A stretch of 64,000 bases of DNA from the NCBI RefSeq assembly GCF_030704535.1, contig NC_081820.1, positions 811,001-875,000 on the forward strand, in the 5' to 3' direction. The translations under genes and the position numbers were made by a program. Source of the stretch: Vitis vinifera (taxonomy: Eukaryota > Streptophyta > Magnoliopsida > Vitales > Vitaceae). Each line of letters starts with the position of its first letter. Position 1 is the first letter of the stretch. Shown here one piece after another: positions 36,701-47,332 of this stretch. The notes under the pieces were generated by a model. It was not told the origin of the DNA. It searched no databases and saw only the letters and a program-made list of their open reading frames with translations.

Positions 36701-39639
36701 GAAGGAAGGTAAATTCTGAATGTTGTCCTCATTACTAGTGAAGTCATCAACTCTAGGATGAAATGTGCCGATAAGTGGATCATCTATAAACTGGATATTG
36801 AAAAGGCATTTTATAGGTATTGAAGACAAGATTTCACACCAATCAGTTTAAGGGGAGGTTTACATAAGTCATTAGCAAAAGCCCTTGCCAACAAGCTTAA
36901 AAAAGTGGGGGTAAAGCAGTCTCGGCCTTCAAATATGCCTTTGTGGAGGGAAGGCAAATTCTAAATGTTGTTCTCATCACTAATAAAATCATTGACTCTA
37001 GGATGACATGTGTCAATAAGGGATCATCAGTAAACTGGATATTGAAAAGACATTTGATCATGTCAATCAGGACTTATTATTAGTAGTTTTCAAGAAAATG
37101 GGTTTTCGCCCCAAGTGGATAAATTGGATCAAGTGGTACATCTCTACAGCTTGGTTCTTTGTTTTGGCAAATGAAAGCCCTTCAAGTTACTTTCAAAATT
37201 CTAGAGGATGGAGGCAAGGTGATACTTCATCCCCGTATCTCTTTATCTAGATATGTAGGCTCTTTCGTCTATCCTAAACTGGGCAAAGGAAGAGGGGTTC
37301 ATCTCGGGTTTCACAATTCGTGGAAAAGGAGGAAATGGAATGGAGGTGTCCCATTTGCTTTTTGCCAATGATTCACTTATCCTTAAGGAGAAAATGGAAT
37401 ACTTGAGTTGAATTGTCATGTGGTTTGACACAATCTTAGGCCTTAAGAACAATTTGGAGAAAAGTGAGTAAATTCCTATTGTGAAAGTTGCCAATGTGGA
37501 AGAGTCTGCTAAGGTCTTAGGTTCTAGCGTGGGAACCCTTCCTTATAGATATCTTGGCCTTCCACTAGGAACTCCTTTCAAATCAACTTGAGTTTGAGAT
37601 ATGATTAAGGAGAGATTTCAAAAACGATTTGTTATGTGGAAAAGACAGTATTTATCAAAAGGAGGCAGATTAACTCTAATTAAGAGTATGCTTTCTAGCT
37701 TGTCAATTTACTCCACATCCCTCTTCATTATTTCAAGAAAGGTGAGTTTCAAGTTGGAAAAGATCTAAAGGAACTTCCCTTGGGAGGGAGGGGACCTTAA
37801 GAGCAAGCTGCACTTGGCAAATTGGTCCTCAATTTGTCAAGAGAAGAAAAGCGGGGGTTTAGGAATTAGAAGGTCGTCCATCCTTAACAAAGCTTTCCTT
37901 AGCAAGAGGTTGTGGAGATTTGCTTGCGAGAGCAACTCCCTTTGCAAGGGGTTATTTTCGGGGAACTATAGGAAAGAAGAGGGAGGATGGTGCTCTAAAA
38001 GAGTTTGGGCAAGGTATGGGGGGGTGTGGAAGGCTATCAAGAGCAAGTGGGAAGGCTTTAAAAGCAAAACAACCTTCAAGATGGGAAATGGGAAAATGGT
38101 AGAATTTTAGACGGACAGATAGTGTGGGAATGAACCCTTAGGTGAGGCTTTCCATACGCTGCTCTCAATAGATTCCACCAGAAATGCATGGGTAGCCGAA
38201 ATGTGGGAGCAAATTAGGAAGGGTGGGTGTTGGAACCTTAGGTTCACAAGAGGGATCCATGATTGGGAATTAGATAAGGTGGAAGCCTTTTTCAGGAATC
38301 TGCAGGCATTGTCATTGCAATGGAATAGAGTATAGGATGGTTTAGCAGAACACAAGATGTGACATTTTCTTAGTTAAGTCTTTTTATTCCCCCCTTTTCC
38401 ATTGAAATTCAAAGGCATTCCCTACAAGCTTGATTTGGAATCCTTGGATCCTGATGAGGGTAAGTTTCTCTAAATGAAAAGCTACTTGTAGAGGATTTTG
38501 ACATTAGACCAACTTAGAAGGAGAGGATGGAGAATCCTAAAATATATGTTATTTGTCTAAAGGCAATGAAGAAACAAGTGATCATATCCTCCTTCAATGT
38601 TCACTAGCAATCACGTTGTGGCATCTTATTTATGCTCTACTTGGGATAAAATGGGTGATGCACTCTACTGTGAGAAAGGCCTTTTTAAGTTGGAATGGTT
38701 TATGTGTCGAGAAAAAGAGGATGAAAGCTTGGAGAGCTGCCCCTTGTGTTTATTTTGAATAATTTGGAAATAAATAAATAGGAGAGCTTTTGAAAACATT
38801 GAAAAAAAGGGACCAAATAATCAAACAAACTTTCATGTGTATTTTTTGGAAGTGGTTTAGAATGTAGACTGGTGATAACTCTTTGTCCATGTTGGACTTC
38901 ATTGATTGGTTAAGCTCTAAGTGAGATGAGGGAGCTGTTTTTGTTTTTCCATTAGCATTGTTTGGCCATTTTGGCACCTTTGTATTCATCATGACATACC
39001 TTTGTTTGCCTTTTGTTAGGCACTATTAATATATTCTACCTTTGCCTATCAAAAAGAATCCCATTAGATGTAATCATGCTGCCATATCTTTTTTTTTTTT
39101 CTTTTTTATCAGAAACAAACACATTTTCATGCCATATCAAAATATAGACAGCCCAAACAATAAAAAAGATAATTAAGCATTAAAAAAAATCATGCAGAAT
39201 TAGAAAAATGAACAATTTTTGTTCCTTCAGAGGGTAAAATGAAATATCAGTTGAGGAGGAAAATGTCCCATACCTGAAACACAATGGAAGCAACTATTAT
39301 CCTCTCGGGTAAAAGAATATGCATTTGAATGCAAACGACAAGCTCCCGACTTATTTCTGTCAGCAGATTTCCCACTACCTGAATTTTTAAGTAACTCTGA
39401 ATGTTAGAAGCAGGTAAACTAAGAAAACTTGCCAATGCTTTACTTATGAAAAAACCTTTCAAACCATTACTTGCATTCTCCTGTTGCTTTGTGTCCAGAG
39501 CCTGCTTCAGCTTGTAGCCAAGACGAATGGATAGCGTACTTAACAAAGCACCCCCTGCAAGAAGGACCCAATTTGGTCCTTCACCCTGAAAATTTCTGGA
39601 TTTTTGAGCTCTAGGTACCCCATTTGTTCTTGGTTTCAT
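33785..39639 (-). CDS. ELKS/Rab6-interacting/CAST-like coiled-coil protein
   Basis: Three coding exons: 39639-39465, 39378-39274 and 34527-33785, together 1,023 bp, or 340 residues and TAG. The N-terminus (FQGEGPNWVLLAGGALLSTLSIRLGYKLKQ) has a hydrophobic segment at about residues 22-40. The middle carries a Cys-containing part (CRLHSNAYSF, CFHCVSG). The C-terminal half is coiled coil with long Leu/Glu/Lys heptads (for example IQKLRQQLKKRDDMILEMQD, and ELREVIEGKEYLLQSYKEQK). It matches plant proteins annotated as ELKS/Rab6-interacting/CAST family (At1g03290 and At4g02880), whose role is unknown; the name comes from weak coiled-coil similarity. Splice borders are consensus and the frame is open throughout. 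Intron 2 (39273-34528) is enlarged by an antisense LINE. A 5' UTR acceptor may lie near 39691, so transcription may begin well upstream. Confidence 0.85.
35571..36132. mobile_element. hAT-like element nested in the LINE
   Basis: The LINE reading frame is interrupted after GGGAGATAAG (35570) and resumes at AACACAAAG (36141). The 562-bp insert begins TAGGCATGTAA and ends with the complement of TAGGAGTATAA. It is flanked by imperfect 8-bp duplications (GAGATAAG and AAGAGAAG, 6 of 8 identical). TAGG-type ends with 8-bp duplications fit hAT elements. The inside has several AACCGAACC/GGTTCGGTTT words and no coding capacity. Confidence 0.6.
36563..37075 (+). repeat. 250-bp tandem duplication inside the LINE
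   Basis: The segment beginning near 36566 (ACAAGATTTCAGACCAATC) and the one beginning near 36828 (ACAAGATTTCACACCAATC) are tandem, diverged copies of the same reverse-transcriptase stretch. Both contain CCTTGCCAACAAGCTTAAAAA and AAACTGGATATTGAAAAG. Copy 1 ends in TATAGGTATTG, where copy 2 starts. Confidence 0.8.
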
Positions 39640-39842
39640 TTTAAGAGCTAGAGAATTGCTGGAGGGAAGAACTCTGAAGCATCCAAGTATGACCTACATC
39701 GACAATGCACCAAAATTCCATGGTTATCTATATGACAGAGAAATTAAATTAAATTGCATCAGGAAAGAAGCATATGTATATGTGGTAGATTTTGCACCTG
39801 GGTAAAGACTAACTAGAATATTGAAAAGCAAACATCTTAAAT

Positions 39843-40058
39843 TGTAGAATGAAGAAGAATTGGAAGGTAAGAGAATAAATTTCTTCCTTAATTTCAATCT
39901 GTACATACCTACATATTTATACAAATATTCCTAACACAAAAAATAGAAACTTTCCTAACCAAATTCACTCAAATCCCCTTGATTACAGGATTGTCTTAAT
40001 CCTCTCCTTAATTACAAAAATATACAGCTATAATCTTTCCTAATTACATTCTTCCACA
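39843..40058 (-). repeat. 3' LTR of second copia element
   Basis: 216 bp. On the minus strand it starts TGTGGAAGAATG and ends ATTCTACA. It aligns along its length with 42981-43197. Confidence 0.92.
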
Positions 40059-42400
40059 CTCCCCGTCAAGCCAGTGAATAGATGTTTTCTATTCCAAGCT
40101 TAGATACACTTGCTTGAAACGTCATACTGCTTAAACCTTTGGTGAGTATATCTACAAGTTGACAATTAGTAAATACATAAGGAGCACTAATCAACCCACT
40201 ATCTAATTTCTCCTTAATAAAATATTTGTCTATTTTTATGTGCTTCATTCGATCATGTTGCACTGAATTATGTGCGATATTGATTGCTGATTTATTATCA
40301 AAATAAAGTCTCATTGGGCCATCCCATTTAATCTTCAAATCTTCCAAAACAATCTTCAAGCATAGTAGTTCACAAACTCCTTGGGCCATTGTGCGGAATT
40401 TTGCTTCTGTACTTGACCTCGCCACCAAACTTTGTTTCTTGCTTCTCCATGTTACCAGATTCTCACCAAGAAAGGTGTAATACCCAATGGTTGATTTTTT
40501 GTCAACCACAGATCCAACATAATCTGCATTTATGTATGCTTCAAGTACTAGTCCTGAGTTTCATTTAAATAGGATGCCCCTTTCTGGAGACCCCTTAAGG
40601 TATTGTAACACTCAATTGGTAGCTTGTAGATGAACCTCTTTTGGACTACGCATGAACTAGCTAATCACAATCACAATATATGCCATATCTTGTCTTCTGT
40701 GAGAGAGATAAATGAGTCTTCCCACCAGACGTTGATACATCTCTCTATATATCGCAATATCTTCCTCAACCTCTCCAAGCTTATGCTTACTAGTTTACAT
40801 ACCAACTTTCTTGTTTACTTGAGAAGGATTGTTACATGTTTATGCTGAGAAATAAAAATCCCCTACTTAGAATGTGCAACTTCGATTCCTAAGAAGTATT
40901 TCAACCTTCCTAACTCTTTAATCTCAAATTCCTTGGTTAAGCATTGCTTCAAAGTCTGTCTCTCTTTTTCATCATTTCCCGTTACAATGATATCATCGAT
41001 ATATACCAAAAGAGTTGTAACTCCCCCTAAATTTGAATGTTTGATGAACAACATATGATCTCCCTAACTTTATCCTTATTTCATGTTTTTCATCACTTTA
41101 ACAAACCTTCCAAACCACGTCCTTGGAGATTGTTTCAACCCATATAGAGTTTTCTTTAGTTTACACACTTTTTTAATGGCTAGATCACTTCCAAATCCAG
41201 GAAGGACTTCCATATAAATCTTTTCTTCCAAATGTTCATTCAGAAATGATAACAAAACTCTAACTATGTTCATGTTTGCAACCGGCGCAAATGTCACTAG
41301 ATAATCCATGCCACATGTTTGAGTATATCTTTTAGCCACCAATCTTGTCTTGTACCTTTCTAATGTCTCATCTGCTTCATACTTAACAGTATAAACCCAC
41401 TTACATCCCATTGGTCTTTTTCCTGCAAGCAAATCTACCAACTCCCAAGTTTTATTTTTCTCCAATGCCTCCATTTCTCCATTCATGGCTTGTCTCCAAT
41501 TTTCATTAAATAAAGTTGCAAATAGAGTGATAGGAACATGAATATTGTTCAAACTTGTAAAAAAACTCTTACGGGATGGAGACAACTTTTCGAATGACAC
41601 AACATGGGAAAGTGGATAAAAGGGATGTTTAGTACATTCCTTCGTTGCCTTCCTGATGGCAATAGGGGGGTTTTGGTCTATAGGTTGTTCAAACTAAAGT
41701 TTTGCCTCAATTTATAAAGGAAGATGAGAGACTATTGCCTCATTTCTAGAAGTTGGTTGAGATTTTTAGACTTGTAAAAGTTAAGGAATTGCAGCTTTCT
41801 TCCTTGAGTACACTTTGCCAGTCATTTGATTCTTAGAAGCAAGTTTAATGGATGACTCGGGTTCAAAGGATGGTACAGATACCGGATCAAACACTTTAAG
41901 AGGGTCAATACGATCAATGAGAGGTATAAATATTGGATCAGACACTTTAGGAGGGTCAATAAGTGAAAGGAATCAATGAAACAGGAATCCTAATCCTTGT
42001 CTTCCTCAATGGAATTCTCCCCCTGAAGATAAAGAGTGGGAAAATAAGACCCACTTTCGTTGAAAGTAACATTAGTTGAGACAAAAAAATTTGGATGGTG
42101 GTTGATGACACTTTTATCCCTTTTAAGTTGACAAATATCCCACACAAATACATTTGATTGCTCTTAAATCCAATTTTCCCCTGTTTAGATTGTAAACCTG
42201 CACAAAGGACACACACCCAAATATCTTAGGAGTGAGATGGTTTGTGGTTCTCATATTAGGACAAAACGATGAGAGTATTTCCATGGGACTTTTGAAACCT
42301 AAGGCTTTGATACTAATTTGTTGTGCTTGTAGAATCTTTAATTCAAACAATGTTAGTTCGAAAACATAAAAATAAAACAATCCACAGTACATGAGGTTTT
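40059..42400 (-). pseudogene. Degenerate copia pol (second element)
   Basis: From 5' to 3' on the minus strand: end of the integrase region (PKIFGCVSFV near 42220, KCICVGYLS near 42130); a gap with stops; reverse transcriptase ([38 protein letters not shown] at 41600-41080); YIDDIIVTGND and LGRLKYFLGIEV (41000-40870); and RNase H (KKSTIGYYTFLG, ARSSTEAKFRTM, DNKSAINIAHN at 40509-40220), ending with LVDILTKGLSS and a stop at 40066. Several frameshifts and missing segments, including the AFLHG motif region, rule out function. Confidence 0.88.
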
Positions 42401-42980
42401 AACGTAATTTGGTCAACCATACCTACATTCATGAATGAGAAAGAATCATTTCACTATACCATATTAAATATTATAAAAGACATAATCAGATACAACTATT
42501 GGGTTCTTGAAACATCTCATGTTTCCCCACTTTTTGTATCCATACCCTGAACCATGAGCTCCCTCACTCCACCGAGTGTCTCTCATTCTTCCTCACATCT
42601 CTATCCACCTCATATAGTCTTTACAAGCACATCTCTATCCAACTCATATGGTCTTTACAAGCACATCCTTATCTCATAATCTTTTTCTCTCATGACCTAA
42701 AATATTTATAGAGATATTTTTAATAACTTTCCTTATTCTATAAGGAAATCTAATATTACAATAATTTATCAACTTAGGAAATATTTTATACAATATTATT
42801 TACAAAAAAAAGAATCTCTACTAATTAGGAACTTGGGACACTTTCCAACAATCTCCACCTTGGAACAAATGCCATTAAGTCAATCAACTCCACCTTCAAT
42901 TGAAATTCATTTTGTCTTCATCTTGTGTGCTTTGTAATCTTTTGCTCTTCTAGAAATCTTCAACCTGAACTCTAATACCA

Positions 42981-43197
42981 AGTAAAATGAAGAAGAATTC
43001 AAAAATAAGAGAATAAATTTCTTCCTTAATTTCAATCTGTACATTCTCAAATATTTTACATAAATATTCCTAGCACAAAAAATAGAAACTTTCCTAACCT
43101 AATTCTATCAAATCTCCTTTATTACAGGATTGTCCTAATCCTCTCCTTAGTTGCAAAAATATACAACTATAATCTTTCCTAATTACATTCTTCCACA
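42981..43197 (-). repeat. 5' LTR of second copia element
   Basis: 217 bp, followed on its inner side by the primer-binding-site variant. It differs from the other LTR at more positions than the LTR pair of the first copia element, so this is the older insertion. Confidence 0.92.
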
Positions 43198-44146
43198 TAA
43201 ATCAATTGTGACCAAATAATGAATTCTAAGGAAGAAAATAAAATTGATGGATGGTGGGAAAATTTCACCAAATATTGCAGTCCACTCAAACAAGGCCCAC
43301 ACTAATTCCAACTAGAAGCAAAAAGAAAATTCCTGATGGCCATATTTTCATTTCGGATAAGCAAGAGAAAAATGATCACTCCCAGATAAAATTACAGTCC
43401 AGATTCTTTAACAATGCACCTATTGAGAAACTCCAAGTCGTCCACAAAAAATCCAGCACTTCCATTTACATTGAAATAGATCATAATCCCAGTACGACTC
43501 TTGCAGATTCTTTAAACTAATACAAGATTTTGTTTAAAGGAAATACTAAGTAGAAAAAAATCCAATTGTTGTGATTTATGCATTTAACAGTTTGTGAAAT
43601 GGTTAAATTAAAATAATCACATTAATTAAAAGAACTGCAAATTTGTCCAGATTGCACCGCCAATGGCACAATCTAGGTAAAGGAATTTTTCTACTGAAAA
43701 ATATTCAAAATTTAATGAGAAAATGTTTCTCCATCTGTCAAAATTGCAGGGCAAATGATGACATAAAGTGATAGCAGTATAACATAAGAGATTTAGCTGT
43801 TATTGACAAAGTTTCCCAAAGAATTGAGTATATTCCATTAGTCATGAACAGCTGGCACTTTGGGGATTTCTAAGTATAAAAAATAAAATAAAATTATTAT
43901 ATATATTTTAAAATTAAAAAAAATAAAAATAAAAATAAAAATAAAAAATAAAAACCTAAGGACAATAAGCCTTGCAAGAAATACTGGATCAGAAGGAAAT
44001 GGTAAACAGCCCCTAATGAGATCCTAAGCATATAGCATATTCCACAGCCCAAGCACCATTGGCCTCTTATTCCAGTTTGACTCTTCCACTTAAGGTTTAA
44101 TCTCCCATCTCACTCCCATGGACATTTACTCTTTTCCCTCTTTATA
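43198..44146. other. Intergenic or intronic DNA, no gene supported
   Basis: AT-rich. A plus-strand frame of 89 codons at 43251-43520 has no recognisable features. It may lie within a long 5' UTR intron of the ELKS-like gene, if the exons proposed at 49340 and 50467 belong to that gene. Confidence 0.35.
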
Positions 44147-44268
44147 AAGTGGACCTTTGTGCAAGAGAAACACAGGCAAACACATAACATCATGAACTCA
44201 AGAAGTTACATAATTATATAAATCATTTAGAAAAATGATAAAACTTCCTCTTGCACAAAGGTCCACTT
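44147..44268. repeat. Perfect 21-bp inverted repeat with 80-nt spacer
   Basis: The left arm 44147-44167 (AAGTGGACC...GCAAGAG) is the exact reverse complement of the right arm 44248-44268. Pairing extends three more bases with one mismatch. The spacer is 80 nt of AT-rich sequence. A 21-bp perfect stem has the size of a Dicer-like product, but flanking stem pairing is weak, so a fold-back created by repair or a relic of an insertion is equally possible. Confidence 0.7.
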
Positions 44269-44532
44269 ATACAAGAAACTTATACTTTTTGCAAATAAAG
44301 ATTAGAAGGGGAAATATTATATTTGGATGAGAAATAAACATATTCATTGCATTAAATAGCAGGAAAATATTATACTTTAGACTCAATAATGTAAAAAGAA
44401 TCCCCTAAATTTGGTTAAATTTTGAGATATATTTCTCAGACATTAAAAAGAGAAGGCTAAATAGATGAGCATTTCAAGTCATAAGAGGCCTCGTGGTACG
44501 TAAGCCTCTTAAGGTTTTGCATCGACAGTCAT

Positions 44533-44656
44533 CAAAGATGATCTTAAGCTGCATCCCAAAGCATCAGCCTACCTTTTAATAGAATAATGGTAATTTTTGG
44601 ATGCTCAAAGATGATCTTAAGTGGCATCTCAAAGCATAAGCCTACCTTTTAATAGA
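44533..44656. repeat. Direct repeat of about 50 bp
   Basis: CAAAGATGATCTTAAG followed by a GCATC(C/T)CAAAGCAT block and CCTACCTTTTAATAG occurs twice (about 44533-44583 and 44606-44656), with 22 bp between. The second copy abuts the poly-T of the retroposon at 44657. Confidence 0.8.
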
Positions 44657-45470
44657 TTTTTTTTTTTTTTTTTTTTTTGAAAGTTAAATTAGGAGAATAT
44701 ATAAAAAGCACTTGAAAAATGGAGCATCAAGGCCAAAAGACAAGCAAGAGAGAGAAGGAAAAAGCAAATACCAACCACCCAAACAAAAACCAACCCCCTA
44801 CACCTTTAGAAAGCTGGACTGCCCTTAGTAGGTACTCCCAAAACCAGGAAACACCTCAAACCTAGACCAACTGAAACACCTTAACACCTGAAAAGAACAC
44901 AATCTGCCCCCTAAGCAAGCCTGCAACCAAAATCCCTCAACTAAACTGAGATAAAAAAACAACGTCACATAATGAGAGTTGAATCCTCATCCCTCATCCC
45001 CCTTTCCCTGACTATTAGAGGAGAACTATTGTAATCAACTGAGCACTCTAGTTTGCAGATTTTCCTCTCAAAACGAGATGACGAGAAAGGTTTCCTCTTT
45101 CCTTTCTTGTCTCCATTTTCCTCATAAGGGAGTTAATCTCCTTTTCAAAACCCACAACTGGGATCCCCACAAAGCTACTGAAATTGGCCAACCTACTGAA
45201 AAGATCGTCATAAATTACCCCTCCCCTACCAAATCGCAACTGGACTCCATGGCCTTAAAGGGCTCCATCTCCTCCACCCTGACCACCATCTCCTTACATG
45301 AACAACCCTTTGCAGCATTCCTCGGAAAATCCAACAAACTCATGGATGCTTTACCAAGACTCATGGCATTATCCAATGATATAATGCCTACAATAATGGT
45401 TTGGCAACAAAGTCAACTAGCTCAAAAAGAGTATCATCAAGGTCTGTAGGTTGAGCAAAAGCAATTGTAC
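44657..45470 (-). mobile_element. LINE-derived retroposon with poly(A)
   Basis: A run of 22 T at 44657-44678 marks the poly(A) tail of a minus-strand retroposon. Upstream of it the minus strand reads VGFEKEINSLMRKMETRK, then, after a shift, FERKICKLECSVDYNSS. This resembles the conserved region just before the endonuclease of plant LINEs. It passes directly into a non-coding 3' tail, so the endonuclease and reverse transcriptase are deleted. The 5' limit is approximate. Confidence 0.55.
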
Positions 45471-45902
45471 CTCACTAAGAAGGTGTGCCCTAAGTCGAAC
45501 CAGGCAATGCCTAAATGATTAAAATGTACTCTATTAGCTATTATCACAAAACCATCACAAATTTACAAAAGTTATCGCACATGAACAAAGTATCTCAAAT
45601 TTGGCATGAAGAGACGGAAGATTTCGTGCATCCTACATGATGAACTAAAACAGAGATGACTATCAGCAACCAGCCTGATCAACTTAGAATTGACTCAACA
45701 TGCATCTTATAATGTTTGGCAAGAATAACTAGGTAATAGTGAGAACAGAATTAGAAATTCTTCTTGACTGCAAATTCAAGAAAAATAATGATCCATGTAT
45801 GACTTTAGAAGAACAGTGCTAATTAAGATGATTAAAAGTTTGTATGCCTATCAAAAAATAACAATTGTTTGCCATATTATATTCATGACAGTCCTTCAAA
45901 AT

Positions 45903-46108
45903 ATGGCATACTCATTGAGCTTTTGGAGTTGTATTTTTGTATACTCTTTTTATTCTTTTTGTACAAATCTCCTTGTAAAGTGAAGGTTTTCTTGGGTGTT
46001 TTAATCACCTTTGAATTTCATGGGGGGGATTTCTCATCCTTCTTATGTTTTATTATCATTAATTAATACATTTTTGTTTCTGATTAAAAAAAAAAATGCC
46101 ATACTCAT
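45903..46108 (+). mobile_element. Short 5'-truncated LINE end with target duplication
   Basis: A 178-bp segment (45917-46094) ends TTTTTGTTTCTGATT followed by 10-11 A. It is bounded by 14-bp duplications ATGGCATACTCATT (45903-45916) and ATGCCATACTCATT (46095-46108), with one mismatch. Severe 5' truncation, poly(A) and duplications of this length are the marks of LINE insertion. Confidence 0.75.
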
Positions 46109-46203
46109 TATGAGACAACTATTCAACGGTTCATCATGATGTTGTTATTATAAGAAGTTCCCTGAAGAAAAAAAAGGGGTGAGAGGGAGGGGACCTTAAG
46201 AGA

Positions 46204-46985
46204 ATTTTTTTTTATAAGTAAGAGCATGTATTAGAAAAGCCAAAAAAAGGGCGAAAACAGTACACACATAGTATACACTAAACACCCAAAAAACTAGGCA
46301 TCCCAAAGACAAACAAGCCACCCCTTAACGAATAACCAATCTACAAAATCAAACATTAACAAAGTATGATCCTTTATATATACCTTAGCCCAATTCACAA
46401 AATTATACAAAAAAAAATATTTGATGATTTGGTCAGCCCGTTCAACACCACTGAACGCTCTCCCACTCCTTTCCTTCCATAAGGTCCACATTAGGCATAA
46501 AGGGGCAGCCCTCCATGCCTTCACCCTTCTTTTACCCACAAACGTGTCATTCCATCCAAGCAAGTTCCCCCTCACGGTGGAATGCAAAACCCATTGCACA
46601 TCAAAAAGGGAGAAGATCAGATTCCACAACATACTAGCTTTGTTACAAAACAAAAAAAGACGGTCATTAGTTTCTTCTTCTTCTTTACACAAGAAACATC
46701 TATTTGGCATGTTCCATCCCCTTCTTTTCAATTGGTCGGTAGTCAAAACTCTATTCCAAGGCGCTTCCCAAGCAAAAAAACCCACTCTCACTGGAGCCCA
46801 AGACTTCCAAATAATGCACCAAGGGAAAGGATCTCTAGAAGCCCTTGTGTAGGAAGGGTAGAGAAAACTAACAAAAAAACAACCAGTCCTATTTTCTCTC
46901 CAGCTCAAAGTATCCTCCACATCTCTTCTAACAGCCAAAGAATGAAGTTTCCAAAACAAAGACTCCACCTCTCGAGGGGGTCTTA
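46204..46985 (-). mobile_element. 5'-truncated LINE, zinc-knuckle RVT C-terminus
   Basis: The frame 46968-46294 on the minus strand carries the C-terminal region of plant LINE ORF2: APVRVGFFAWEAPWNRVLTTDQLKRRGW cut short here as FFAWEAPWNRVLTTDQLKRR, then RCFLCKEEEETNDRLFLFC (zinc-binding Cys and His-like pattern), and WNLIFSLFDVQWVLHSTVR. A poly(A) tail appears as T9 at 46206-46214. It is about 780 bp, truncated at its 5' end. This region is 224 codons with no stop, unlike the decayed LINE at 34960-39055, so it is the younger copy. Confidence 0.85.
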
Positions 46986-47121
46986 GGAGATATATGCTAA
47001 AGCAAGTTCAACTATACTAGCTATTCCGAAATGTTAAGTAATGGTGGAAGAATCACTTCCAATCATGATTATTCTCCACATTTTAGATAAATAAATCCCT
47101 TCCTGTTAGAATGTCAAAACT

Positions 47122-47332
47122 AGGTGGTGTTTGTTCTTAATATAAGTTTGAATTTGCCTGAATCCAAACAGAAATCAATGTAAAAGTATCATTCAAACTT
47201 TAAATTTCAAATACAAGTTAAAATTTCTGACATTTTGTAATTTCAAACATAATATCCGAAATTTAAGATCTAACTTGAAAAAAAAATGGTATTAAAGCAT
47301 CTGAAGTCCAAAAAAATAAACAAACATGGCCT
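47122..47332. mobile_element. MITE-like element with GGTGTTTGTT ends
   Basis: Left end TAGGTGGTGTTTGTT; right end the complement of AGGCCATGTTTGTT (11 of 14 identical to the left). I see no clean target duplication. The end sequence resembles that of the element at 60670-60949, suggesting one hAT-type non-autonomous family. Confidence 0.45.

Larger units (their letters stand above)
34960..39055 (+). mobile_element. Degenerate LINE (L1-like) in intron 2 of the ELKS-like gene
   Basis: A 5'-truncated non-LTR element on the strand opposite to the host gene. Recognisable parts: end of the endonuclease domain (FTLCGGLNN, SRLDHFLISEEW, PVSHHTPILLD at 35050-35230); a linker (LAAKLKALKHDLKVWNR); reverse transcriptase pieces (FRPKWINWIKW, NSRGWRQGDTSSPYLF, SHLLFANDSLIL at 37080-37390); GGLGIRRSSILNKAFL (37850-37900); and a zinc-knuckle RVT C-terminus (38540-38760). 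The 3' end near 39055 is TATCAAAAA. Many stops and frameshifts, plus an internal duplication and a nested insertion, show that it is old and inactive. Confidence 0.85.
39843..43197 (-). mobile_element. Second Ty1-copia element, internally deleted
   Basis: A 3,355-bp copia element in minus orientation with LTRs at 42981-43197 (5') and 39843-40058 (3'). The flanking target duplications are identical, TAAAT (39838-39842 and 43198-43202). A primer-binding site variant TGGTATTAGAG is at 42980-42970 and the polypurine tract GACGGGGAG at 40067-40059. It holds only the 3' part of pol. Gag, protease and most of integrase are deleted, so it cannot move on its own. It lies 200 bp upstream of the ATG of the ELKS-like gene, in the same orientation. 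Confidence 0.92.

Noticed and set aside
43251..43520. 89-codon plus-strand frame
   Set aside because: No recognisable domain, no splice or promoter context; open by chance in AT-rich DNA.
46421..46986. Two plus-strand frames of 143 and 134 codons
   Set aside because: They are antisense shadows of the LINE ORF2 fragment on the minus strand.
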